Source: an uncultured Clostridia bacterium (GTDB lineage: Bacteria > Bacillota_I > Bacilli_A > RF39 > UBA660). Taken from it: a DNA stretch of 52,876 nucleotides. The notes beneath the pieces are model-generated. The model had not been told where the DNA came from and did no database searches. It saw only the letters and a list, made by a program, of their open reading frames with translations. The stretch covers positions 1 to 52,876 of the forward strand of contig CAMVAF010000006.1 in the NCBI GenBank assembly GCA_947165365.1. The letters are read 5' to 3'. A program made the position numbers and the translations under genes. Positions 16,307 to 23,930 of this stretch are shown in pieces. Within the stretch, counting starts at the first letter, position 1. The number at the start of each line of letters is the position of its first letter.

Positions 16307-17979
16307 ATAAGAAAATTATTATAGTATTATTAAGTATTGTTTTAGTTGAAATGGGGTATTTAGTTTATAAAGAAATGAATCCAAATAACGAAACTATAAC
16401 TTCAGTAGATAATATTGATACAACAGCAAGTACCATTGATTATGAAAAAGAAGAAATAACATTTGATGAAGAAGGTAAAGTAGAAATTAATCTATCAAAT
16501 GTAGATAGTGTCTATAACATCACAAGTACTGGAGTATATTATTTTACGGGTACTTTAAATAATGGTTATATTAAAGTAAATACTACCCAAAATGTGGAAA
16601 TTATTTTAGATAATGTAACTATTACTAATAATAGTGGACCTTGTATTTATATTGAAAATGCGAATAATACCTATATCAAATTAGTAGGAGAAAATACATT
16701 AACTGATGGAGAAAATTATACTGGTTTTACTGATGTTGATGCCTGTATATTTAGTAAAGATGATTTAATTATTTATGGAGAAGGTACTCTTAATATTAAA
16801 GCTAATTATCAAGATGGTATAGTATCTAAAGATGATTTAACAATAGAAAATGGTGTATTTAATATTAATTCTAAAGATGATGCTATAAGAGGAAAAGATT
16901 CTGTAGTTATTGAAAATGGAACCTTTAATATTGAAGCTTTATCAGATGGCATTAAATCGACAAATGATACTGATACGGATAAAGGAAATATCTTAATTAT
17001 TAATGGAACCTTTAATATAAAATGTAATCAAGATGCTATTCAAAGTGAAAATAATTTAGAAATAGATAATGGAGTATTTAATATAACAACAAATAATGGC
17101 GCTAAAACTATTAGTTCATATCGTGGAATGGATGGAAATAGCACCAAAACAACTGAATCCAGTAAAGCCATTAAAGCAGTAGGTGATATTTTAATTAAAA
17201 ATGGTACATTTGATATTAATAGTTATGATGATGCCATTCACTCAGATGATGCTATAAACATTAATGGTGGAGAATTTAAAATAAGTACTAGTGATGATGG
17301 AATACACGCTGATAACTCAGTTACCATAAATAATGGGACAATAATTATTACCAATAGTTATGAAGGAATCGAAGCTAATTATATTATAATAAATGATGGC
17401 AATATCAAACTTGTAGCAAGAGATGATGGAATTAATGTATCAGGTGGAGCTGATTCATCTGGATTTGGAAGAGAAAGAACAACTAATACATCAAGTAATA
17501 ATAAATTAGTTATTAATGGTGGTAATATCTATGTAAACTCAACAGGTGATGGGTTAGATGCCAATGGCTCTATTTATCTTAATGGAGGTACTATTTATGT
17601 CGATGGACCAACTGATAATGGTAATGCCTCCCTTGATTATGATGGCAACTTTGAAATAACTGGAGGAACTATTATCGCAGCAGGATCCAGTGGTATGATG
17701 CAAAACGCTACCAATTCCAATCAAGGAACAGTCTTAATTTACTTTAATAATACCTTAAATGGTGGTACATCTATTAAGATAGGAGATATTTCCTATACTC
17801 CAAGTAAAAACTTTAATTGTATATTAATTTCTACTAATACTTTAAAAGTTGGTAATACCTATGATATAATGGTAAATGAAAATAAATATGAAAGTATCAC
17901 ACTATCTAATACCATTACATCAATTGGAAACGGAAGTATGGTTAATGGTATGGGAAGAGGTGGAAGAGGAAGGTATTAA
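16303..17979 (+). CDS. Cthe_2159-type carbohydrate-binding beta-helix surface protein
   Basis: A 558-residue secreted or membrane-tethered protein. An N-terminal membrane segment (about 4-22) precedes a long ladder of short beta-strand repeats with the pattern I.NGTFNI...DDAI (for example NGVFNINSKDDAIRGKDSV, then HSDDAININGGEFKI). This is the parallel right-handed beta-helix of the Cthe_2159 family, whose founder binds acidic polysaccharide with calcium; the many Asp-Asp turns fit calcium sites. The protein ends in a Gly/Arg tail (GRGGRGRY). It has no lipobox and no sortase motif. Coupled to the DUF4956 gene upstream and the glycosyltransferase gene downstream (one-base overlap). Confidence 0.85.
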   Translation: MNKKIIIVLLSIVLVEMGYLVYKEMNPNNETITSVDNIDTTASTIDYEKEEITFDEEGKVEINLSNVDSVYNITSTGVYYFTGTLNNGYIKVNTTQNVEIILDNVTITNNSGPCIYIENANNTYIKLVGENTLTDGENYTGFTDVDACIFSKDDLIIYGEGTLNIKANYQDGIVSKDDLTIENGVFNINSKDDAIRGKDSVVIENGTFNIEALSDGIKSTNDTDTDKGNILIINGTFNIKCNQDAIQSENNLEIDNGVFNITTNNGAKTISSYRGMDGNSTKTTESSKAIKAVGDILIKNGTFDINSYDDAIHSDDAININGGEFKISTSDDGIHADNSVTINNGTIIITNSYEGIEANYIIINDGNIKLVARDDGINVSGGADSSGFGRERTTNTSSNNKLVINGGNIYVNSTGDGLDANGSIYLNGGTIYVDGPTDNGNASLDYDGNFEITGGTIIAAGSSGMMQNATNSNQGTVLIYFNNTLNGGTSIKIGDISYTPSKNFNCILISTNTLKVGNTYDIMVNENKYESITLSNTITSIGNGSMVNGMGRGGRGRY

Positions 17980-19004
17980 TGAAAGAAGTAATTGTCATTC
18001 CAAGCTATGAACCAGATGAAAAACTAATTGATTTAGTCTACAACATTGATAAGAAAAAATTTGATATTGTTGTTATTGATGATGGAAGTGGTAAAGATTA
18101 TCAAAATATTTACAAAATGATTAAAAACCATGTCCATTTAATAAGTTATGAAACTAATATGGGTAAAGGTTACGCCCTTAAAAAAGCATATTCCTATATT
18201 AAAGAACATTATCAAAATGATTATTTAGTAATCACAATGGATAGTGATGGACAACACCGAATAGAAGACGCTATAAAACTAGCAGAATATATTAAAAAAC
18301 ACCCCAAAGATTTAGTTTTAGGAATGCGTAAAAGAAGTGGTAAAACCCCTCTTCGTAGTCGTATTGGTAATGGAATTACTAAATTAGTCTTTCGCCTGGT
18401 ATCTCATCAAAATATTTATGATACCCAAACAGGTTTAAGATGTTTTTCTAATAAATTAATGGACTTTATGTTAAATATAGAAGGTAATCGTTATGAATAT
18501 GAAATGAATGTTCTTTTAAATGCCTCTAAAAATAATATCAAAGTTCATGAAATAGAAATAGAAACTATTTATATTGATAATAATAGTGGAAGTCACTTTA
18601 ACGCTATTAAAGATTCTATAAGAATATATAAAGATATTTTAAAGTTTTCTCTATCATCAATTATTAGTTTTCTTATAGATTATTCTTTATTTAGTATTCT
18701 TTCTATTTGGATAAAAAATATTACTATTTGTAATGTATCTGCAAGAATAGTATCAGCAACTGTTAATTATTCCTTAAATAGAAAATATGTTTTTAAAAGT
18801 AATCGAAGTATTTATAAATCATTTACATCATATGTTATCTTAGCAATATGTATATTATCTCTTAATACCATTTTGTTAAATGTTTTAGTAAATACTGTTG
18901 GTATTAATAAATTTATATCAAAAATAATTGTTGAAGTAATTCTATTTATATTTAATTATTTTATTCAAAAAAAATTAATATTCAAAAAAGGAGATGATAA
19001 ATAA
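17979..19004 (+). CDS. GT2 glycosyltransferase fused to a GtrA-like membrane domain
   Basis: A 341-residue two-domain protein. Residues 1 to about 210 are a GT-A family 2 transferase resembling dolichol/undecaprenyl-phosphate sugar synthases: VIPSYEPDEKLIDLV, VVIDDGSGKDY, the DxD-type MDSDGQH, and YDTQTGLRCFS. Residues 215-335 carry four membrane helices of the GtrA type (ISFLIDYSLFSIL, then ARIVSATVNYSLNRKYVFK). The likely job is to load a sugar on a lipid carrier and move it across the membrane for wall or polymer glycosylation (family knowledge). The stop overlaps the first base of the next gene's apparent ATA start. Confidence 0.9.
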   Translation: MKEVIVIPSYEPDEKLIDLVYNIDKKKFDIVVIDDGSGKDYQNIYKMIKNHVHLISYETNMGKGYALKKAYSYIKEHYQNDYLVITMDSDGQHRIEDAIKLAEYIKKHPKDLVLGMRKRSGKTPLRSRIGNGITKLVFRLVSHQNIYDTQTGLRCFSNKLMDFMLNIEGNRYEYEMNVLLNASKNNIKVHEIEIETIYIDNNSGSHFNAIKDSIRIYKDILKFSLSSIISFLIDYSLFSILSIWIKNITICNVSARIVSATVNYSLNRKYVFKSNRSIYKSFTSYVILAICILSLNTILLNVLVNTVGINKFISKIIVEVILFIFNYFIQKKLIFKKGDDK

Positions 19005-19873
19005 TAAAAAAATTTAAAATAATATATAGTTTATTACTGTTTATATTTACAGTTTATATATGTTTAGATACCTTTGTTATCAGTAATGTTTATGAAGTTG
19101 TTTATAATGATCAAATGATTATTACTGAAGATATAACAGGTATTACCCAAAGTAATGAAAATTACTATAAAGATGATAATATTGAAATAACTCTTACAGA
19201 ATACCGAGAATATAATACTAATATTTATGTAGCTGATGTTATTATTAATGATTCATCATATTTAAAAACTGCTTTTGCTAAAAGCAGTTATGGTAAAAAT
19301 GTTACCGATGAAACCAGTGATATCGCAGAATCAGTAAACGCTATTTTAGCAGTTAATGGTGATTATTATGGTGTAAGAGAATATGGTTATGTTCTAAAAA
19401 ATGGTAAAGTATATCGTGATACACCAAAAAATAATCAAGAAGATTTAGTAATATATCAAGATGGTACTTTTGAAATAATTAATGAAAATGATATCTCAAT
19501 TTATGATTTATTAGAAAAGGGTGCTTATAACATTTTATCTTTTGGACCAGGTTTAATTAATGATAGTGAAATGATTGTTGATACAAACGATGAAGTAGGT
19601 AAAGCTATGGCTTCAAATCCAAGAACATCTATTGGTAAAATAAGTGATAATCATTATGTCTTTGTAGTAAGTGATGGAAGAACAAGTGAAAGTAAAGGCT
19701 TATCCCTATATCAATTAGCAACATTCATGAAAAAAATAAATTGTATTACTGCTTATAATTTAGATGGAGGAGGATCGTCCACATTATATTTTAATGGTAA
19801 TATTATTAATAATCCTGTATCAATGGGTTCTAGTGAAAGGAAAGTGAGTGATATTGTCTATATTGGATATTAA
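19004..19873 (+). CDS. Phosphodiester glycosidase (NAGPA-like), apparent ATA start
   Basis: A 289-residue secreted protein of the phosphodiester glycosidase (NAGPA) family. Conserved parts are AVNGDYYGVREYGYVLKNGKVY, PRTSIGKISDNHYVFVVSDGR and the C-terminal TAYNLDGGGSSTLYFNG. The first ATG (19115) would delete the N-terminus, yet the same frame is open upstream to the end of the previous gene. There it encodes KKFKIIYSLLLFIFTVYI, a normal signal anchor. The only codon in the right place, ten bases after AAAGGAG, is ATA at 19004. No ATG, GTG or TTG lies between. Either AUA initiates or an ATG was mutated. The family cleaves sugar phosphodiester links in wall polymers or capsules. Confidence 0.82.
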   Translation: MKKFKIIYSLLLFIFTVYICLDTFVISNVYEVVYNDQMIITEDITGITQSNENYYKDDNIEITLTEYREYNTNIYVADVIINDSSYLKTAFAKSSYGKNVTDETSDIAESVNAILAVNGDYYGVREYGYVLKNGKVYRDTPKNNQEDLVIYQDGTFEIINENDISIYDLLEKGAYNILSFGPGLINDSEMIVDTNDEVGKAMASNPRTSIGKISDNHYVFVVSDGRTSESKGLSLYQLATFMKKINCITAYNLDGGGSSTLYFNGNIINNPVSMGSSERKVSDIVYIGY

Positions 19874-20195
19874 AAAAATAAGAAAAAATTACATATTATT
19901 CTCATTATTTCTTTTAATCTTTATGATCATATATGAATCATTTAGTCATGAAGTATATTCAAGTTTTATGATTTATGCTTTTACAATCCCTTTAATCTTT
20001 GGATTTATTCTAAGTTATATTAAAAAAGATTATTTAAATACTTTATATAATCTAGGAATTATAACACTATCTATAGGTTCTATCTTTCAAGGAGCATTAG
20101 AAATATATGGAACAACCAATAGATTAGTATATATATACTTAATATGTGGAATAATCTTAATAATAATAGGAATAATAAAAAGTTATAGAAAATAG
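19848..20195 (+). CDS. Small polytopic membrane protein
   Basis: A 115-residue protein with four hydrophobic segments (about residues 16-33, 39-57, 64-85 and 92-111) and basic ends. No family recognised. The GTG start at 19848 has AAAGGA six bases upstream and overlaps the glycosidase gene by 26 bases, so it is the last gene of the surface operon. A tandem palindrome and a terminator follow. Confidence 0.65.
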   Translation: MILSILDIKKIRKNYILFSLFLLIFMIIYESFSHEVYSSFMIYAFTIPLIFGFILSYIKKDYLNTLYNLGIITLSIGSIFQGALEIYGTTNRLVYIYLICGIILIIIGIIKSYRK

Positions 20196-20202
20196 AAAAA
20201 TA

Positions 20203-20237
20203 GGAGTAATACTCCAAATTATTTGGAGTATTACTCC
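20203..20237. repeat. Double palindrome (GGAGTAATACTCC and inverted copy)
   Basis: A 17-bp inverted repeat with a one-base centre. Each arm contains GGAGTAATACTCC, which is itself nearly palindromic. It can form one long hairpin or two small ones. It may be an extra terminator, an mRNA-end stabiliser or a binding site for a dimeric regulator. Confidence 0.6.
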
Positions 20238-20247
20238 AATAATATCG

Positions 20248-20276
20248 AAAATCTCTTTACATAAGAGATTTTTTTA
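20248..20276 (+). terminator. Terminator of the surface-glycan operon
   Basis: AAAATCTCTT (20248-20257) with AAGAGATTTT (20263-20272), 5-base loop and T tail. Confidence 0.88.
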
Positions 20277-20418
20277 TATGAAAATTTTATGAAAAATGTT
20301 GTTTTATGTCGATTTTTATGATAAGATTAATTAGTAAACTAAAGGTAGGGAAGATAACCATAATTACTCACAATAAACCTTTCGTTACATTTAATCTAGA
20401 AGTAAAGGAGGTGTGAAA
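20277..20418 (+). promoter_or_regulatory. Leader and probable promoter of the SipW/TasA operon
   Basis: About 140 bases without a gene. TTGTTT and TAAGAT with a 17-base spacer is the best promoter, giving a leader of roughly 85 nt. Within it, CCTTT could pair with AAAGG of the ribosome binding site. No known riboswitch was recognised. Confidence 0.35.
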
Positions 20419-20973
20419 ATGAAAGGAAACAAGAAATTATTAATCGTTGCAGTATTATTATTACTAGTAGCTGTAAGTTATACTACTTATGCTATTTATA
20501 GAACAAGTGTAGCTGGTAATGCTAAAGTAACTGCTGCTGCATGGACTGTTAATTTTAAAAATGGTGAAACAGAATTAACTGATAATTTTGAAGTTGTATT
20601 AACTGGTGCAGATTGTACAAATGCTCATGTTGCTACAGGAAAAATTGCTCCAGGAGCTACTTGCACTAAAACCATTGTTTTAGATGCAACTGGTACTGAA
20701 GTTGATGTAACATATGAAGCAACTGTCGGAGAAGTTACTGCTACTAAAGCAGGAAGTGCTGTTACTACAACTGGTGCTAATGCATTTACCACATCATTAT
20801 CACCAGCAACAGGTACAATAGCATATTCTACTGCAGGTGAAACAAATTTAACATTAACTATTACTTGGGCTGGAACTGAAGGAGAAGATACAGTTGATCC
20901 AAAAGATACAGATCTAGCTGGAGCTACTATTACAGTACCTGTAACTTTAACAGCTAAACAAGTTGTTGAATAA
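20419..20973 (+). CDS. TasA/CalY (camelysin)-like matrix protein 1
   Basis: A 184-residue secreted protein. The signal region KKLLIVAVLLLLVAVSYTTY is followed by AIYRTSVAGNAKVTAAAWTV, the SipW-type processing context seen in TasA and camelysin proteins (a Tyr/Phe-Ala near an aromatic, then a short Thr/Ala segment and W.V.F). The mature part is Thr/Ala/Val-rich beta sequence, with a Cys pair (DCTNAHVATGKIAPGATCTK). In Bacillus, TasA forms the amyloid-like fibres of the matrix. ATG at 20419 is seven bases after GGAGG; the GTG at 20413 is too close. A signal peptidase W gene lies downstream. Confidence 0.85.
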   Translation: MKGNKKLLIVAVLLLLVAVSYTTYAIYRTSVAGNAKVTAAAWTVNFKNGETELTDNFEVVLTGADCTNAHVATGKIAPGATCTKTIVLDATGTEVDVTYEATVGEVTATKAGSAVTTTGANAFTTSLSPATGTIAYSTAGETNLTLTITWAGTEGEDTVDPKDTDLAGATITVPVTLTAKQVVE

Positions 20974-20980
20974 AATTAAC

Positions 20981-21037
20981 AAAGAATAATGAAAATTATT
21001 CTTTCGTTTAAAGTCTATAAACTTTATAGACTTTAAA
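20981..21037 (+). promoter_or_regulatory. Two back-to-back hairpins after the first TasA-like gene
   Basis: Hairpin one: AAAGAATAAT (20981-20990) with ATTATTCTTT (20995-21004), GAAA loop. Hairpin two: a 14-bp stem at 21007-21020 and 21024-21037, 3-base loop. No long T run follows. They probably cause partial termination or protect the tasA-like mRNA so that it exceeds the downstream genes. Confidence 0.6.
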
Positions 21038-21061
21038 GGGTAGGATAATGGAGTGTGAAAT

Positions 21062-22714
21062 ATGAAGAGGAAAGAAGATAATAATAAGACACTTGATTGG
21101 ATTATCAAGATTGTTTTAATTGTAATTATTATTTTTTTATTAATACATAATTGTTGTCTTATAAAGAAAAATAAAGAATATGAAAATTCTGGTGGAAACA
21201 TTGATATCATTGAAATAGGTTGTGATGATAATAAATGTAAACCAATACCAAAAGAAATTGAAAGTATTGCTTTTGATGATAATAAGGTAAGTATTAAAAA
21301 AGGAGATAGTCTTAAGTTAATTGTTTCAATTAATCCTGTGGAACTATCATCAAGTAAAATTACTTGGAAAAGTAGTGATGATAGTATTGTAACAGTTGAT
21401 GAATTTGGAATAATTAAGGGAATAAAAAATGGTAAAGCAATAATTACGGTAACAACTCCTAATGGAAAAACAGCAACTTGTACTGTTGAAGTAGTAAATG
21501 ATTCGGTTAATGTTAAAAAAATTAATTTAAGTGTACCTAAAAACACAATTACAGTTGGTTCAGTTACTCAAGTTAAAACTAAAGTAGAACCAAGTAATGC
21601 AACTAACCGTGAACTAGTATGGACAAGTAGTGATAAATCTATTGCTACTGTTGATTCTAATGGTATTGTTAAAGGTATTAAAAATGGTGTAGTAACTATT
21701 ACTGCTAAAACAAAAGATGGCAAAGTAGTTGCAAGTATAAAATTGACAGTTAAAGTACCTGAACCAGTAATTGAAAATCTTAAATTTTCACAAGATAATG
21801 TTAGTATAAAAAAAGATGATACTTTAGGATTAACTGTTGTTGTAACACCAAGTGAATTATCATCAAGTAAACTTACTTGGAAAAGCAGTGATGAAAGTAT
21901 TGTAACAGTTGATGAATTTGGAAAAATTAAAGGTATTAGTGTAGGAACAGCAACAATAACTGTAACAAGTTCTAATGGAAAAACAGCAACTTGCAAAGTT
22001 AATGTTACTGAAGAATCTATTGAAGTACAAGAAATAGTTCTTACACCTTTAGAAAAAACTATTGGAAATGGTAGAACAACTCAAGTAATTGCGGATATTT
22101 TACCTGAAAATGCAACAAACCGTGAATTAGTATGGACAAGTAGTGATCCATCTGTTGCTACTGTTGATTCAAATGGTGTTGTTAAAGGTATTAAAGATGG
22201 TATCGTAACTATTACTGCAAAAACTAAAGATGGTAAAGTAGTTGCAACTACTAAAATAATTATTGATGAAAATATCAATGATGAAAAATTAAGTGTTTAT
22301 GATGATGATCATACACCAGTAACCTGGGATGGCGCAAATGACTTAAAGATTTTTGAAAAAACACTTTACACCGTTGATGGTAAAATAGCTCCTGAAAGTA
22401 GTAATACATATCAATTTGTGGTAAGAAATAACACAAAATATAATATAAAATATGATATTGATTTTATTGAAACTAATCCATATAACATTAATATGAAATA
22501 TAAACTTAAAAAGAATGATACATATCTAATTGACCATTATGTATCAGCAAGTGAATTAAATGTTATTGATGTACAGCTAAATAGTAGTAATAATGATACT
22601 TATTATCTAGAATGGAAATGGGTAAGTAGTGATAATGATACTCAAATTGGTACAACAGCAAATGCTAGTTATGGATTAAAAATAGAAATAAAGGCAGAAA
22701 GCACTAATGGTTAA
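21062..22714 (+). CDS. BIG2-repeat surface protein with C-terminal TasA-operon-type domain
   Basis: A 550-residue protein. One membrane anchor (about residues 15-35) is followed by four bacterial Ig-like group 2 (BIG2) domains (about 60-145, 150-230, 235-320 and 325-405). Each has the pattern ITWKSSDDSIVTVDEFGIIKG, then ITVTTPNGKTATC. Domains 1 and 3, and 2 and 4, are most alike, so a two-domain block was duplicated. The last 130 residues are a non-BIG beta domain (SNTYQFVVRNNTKYNIKYDI). BIG2 domains are adhesive or spacer modules. It overlaps sipW by 8 bases, placing it in the matrix operon as a possible anchor or accessory for the fibres. Confidence 0.82.
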   Translation: MKRKEDNNKTLDWIIKIVLIVIIIFLLIHNCCLIKKNKEYENSGGNIDIIEIGCDDNKCKPIPKEIESIAFDDNKVSIKKGDSLKLIVSINPVELSSSKITWKSSDDSIVTVDEFGIIKGIKNGKAIITVTTPNGKTATCTVEVVNDSVNVKKINLSVPKNTITVGSVTQVKTKVEPSNATNRELVWTSSDKSIATVDSNGIVKGIKNGVVTITAKTKDGKVVASIKLTVKVPEPVIENLKFSQDNVSIKKDDTLGLTVVVTPSELSSSKLTWKSSDESIVTVDEFGKIKGISVGTATITVTSSNGKTATCKVNVTEESIEVQEIVLTPLEKTIGNGRTTQVIADILPENATNRELVWTSSDPSVATVDSNGVVKGIKDGIVTITAKTKDGKVVATTKIIIDENINDEKLSVYDDDHTPVTWDGANDLKIFEKTLYTVDGKIAPESSNTYQFVVRNNTKYNIKYDIDFIETNPYNINMKYKLKKNDTYLIDHYVSASELNVIDVQLNSSNNDTYYLEWKWVSSDNDTQIGTTANASYGLKIEIKAESTNG

Positions 22715-23393
22715 GATATATAAAATATTTGTTAATACATTATTTATTCTCTTAATAGCAGTTTTAGGAATATATGTCTTCTTTAGATTTACTAATAAAG
22801 TTGTTATATATAGTGTTAAAACTGGGTCAATGGAAGATAATATTCATGTTGGTGATTATATCTTAATATATAAAAAGAATGATTATAATGTGGGAGATGT
22901 TGTTACATATCGTAAAGATAATTATTTTATAACACATAGAATAATTAGAAAAGATAATAATCAAATTGTTACAAAAGGAGATGCCAATAATACTGAAGAT
23001 GAAACAATAGATATAAGTGATATAGTAGGAAAAGTTATTATTTCTGGCGGTATATTAAACATTATTGTTAATTATAAATTTGCGATTGCAGCAATATTTG
23101 TAGCGTTATATTTAATTAGTTGTTATTTTGGTGATACAAAAGAAGATAATGTAGATAATCAAGAAATATTTAATGATGAAATAACAGATAATTTAAATAC
23201 TGATAATATAGAAAATGAATATAAAGAAAAAGATATAGAGCAACAAGAAGAAAATGTTGGTGAAACAGAAATATCAACAGAAGACACTGTTAATGAAACG
23301 AAAGAAGAAAATGAAACAATGATAGAAGAAAAAAATAATGAAAATAAAATAGAGGAAACAGTAATAAAAAAGAAGAGAAAAAATAAGAAATAG
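22707..23393 (+). CDS. sipW: SipW-type (ER-type) signal peptidase I with acidic tail
   Basis: A 228-residue membrane peptidase of family S26B. The first helix (about 5-27) is followed by the catalytic Ser in TGSMEDNIHVGDYI and, instead of the bacterial Lys, the ER-type His in FITHRIIRK. GDANNTEDE and IVGKVI complete the fold. A second helix lies at about 127-147, then a strongly acidic cytosolic tail of about 75 residues ending in KKKRKNKK. In Bacillus, SipW processes TasA and YqxM/TapA. Two TasA-like proteins and one giant protein with the same kind of signal flank it, so they are its likely substrates. Confidence 0.9.
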   Translation: MVKIYKIFVNTLFILLIAVLGIYVFFRFTNKVVIYSVKTGSMEDNIHVGDYILIYKKNDYNVGDVVTYRKDNYFITHRIIRKDNNQIVTKGDANNTEDETIDISDIVGKVIISGGILNIIVNYKFAIAAIFVALYLISCYFGDTKEDNVDNQEIFNDEITDNLNTDNIENEYKEKDIEQQEENVGETEISTEDTVNETKEENETMIEEKNNENKIEETVIKKKRKNKK

Positions 23394-23409
23394 TAAAGGA
23401 AGTGAGATA

Positions 23410-23892
23410 ATGAAAAAAGATAAAATAATAGATTTTATATTTGTATTTATTGGTGTGGTGTCTTTTTTCGCAATTAAATATTCTTTTGCTATCTATAGAA
23501 CAACAGCATCAACACATGGTGATATTACTACTGCAACATGGAGTGTTTTTCTAGATCAAACTGGTGTAAATGATCACTTATCAGTTGTTGCTGATCCAAA
23601 TGGTACAACAGCAAGTTATACATTAAATATAACTAGTCATTCTGAAGTAGATGTTGTGTATTCCATTGTATTAAATGGTTTATCAGATGACGTTAGTGTA
23701 TCGGCAGATAATGGAACAACGTTCACTAAGGAAAATAATGGTAGTGTAACATTTACTGATGTTGGTACTATTAATTATGTTAGCGGTGGTAACACTGTAA
23801 CAAAAACATTAATTTTTAAAGCATTATCTACAGCAGAATTTGTTACAAATAATCCGATTGATATTAAGGTTATAGCAAGACAAGCTTTATAA
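23410..23892 (+). CDS. TasA/CalY (camelysin)-like matrix protein 2
   Basis: A 160-residue secreted protein. Its signal peptide (about residues 6-27) ends in KYSFAIYRTTASTHGDITTATWSVF, closely parallel to the AIYRTSVAG...AAWTV of the first TasA-like protein. The mature part is a beta domain (SYTLNITSHSEVDVVYSIVLNGL) ending in PIDIKVIARQAL. No Cys pair, unlike paralogue 1, so the two are probably distinct fibre components. SD AAAGGAAG precedes the ATG, 16 bases after sipW. Confidence 0.85.
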   Translation: MKKDKIIDFIFVFIGVVSFFAIKYSFAIYRTTASTHGDITTATWSVFLDQTGVNDHLSVVADPNGTTASYTLNITSHSEVDVVYSIVLNGLSDDVSVSADNGTTFTKENNGSVTFTDVGTINYVSGGNTVTKTLIFKALSTAEFVTNNPIDIKVIARQAL

Positions 23893-23930
23893 TAATAAAA
23901 AAATAATAATAAGGAAAAGAGGTGAATAAA

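Noticed and set aside
20281..20418. Cyclic-di-GMP riboswitch before the TasA-like gene
   Set aside because: The leader is long enough and the function plausible, but the conserved core and tetraloop-receptor parts of known classes are not seen.
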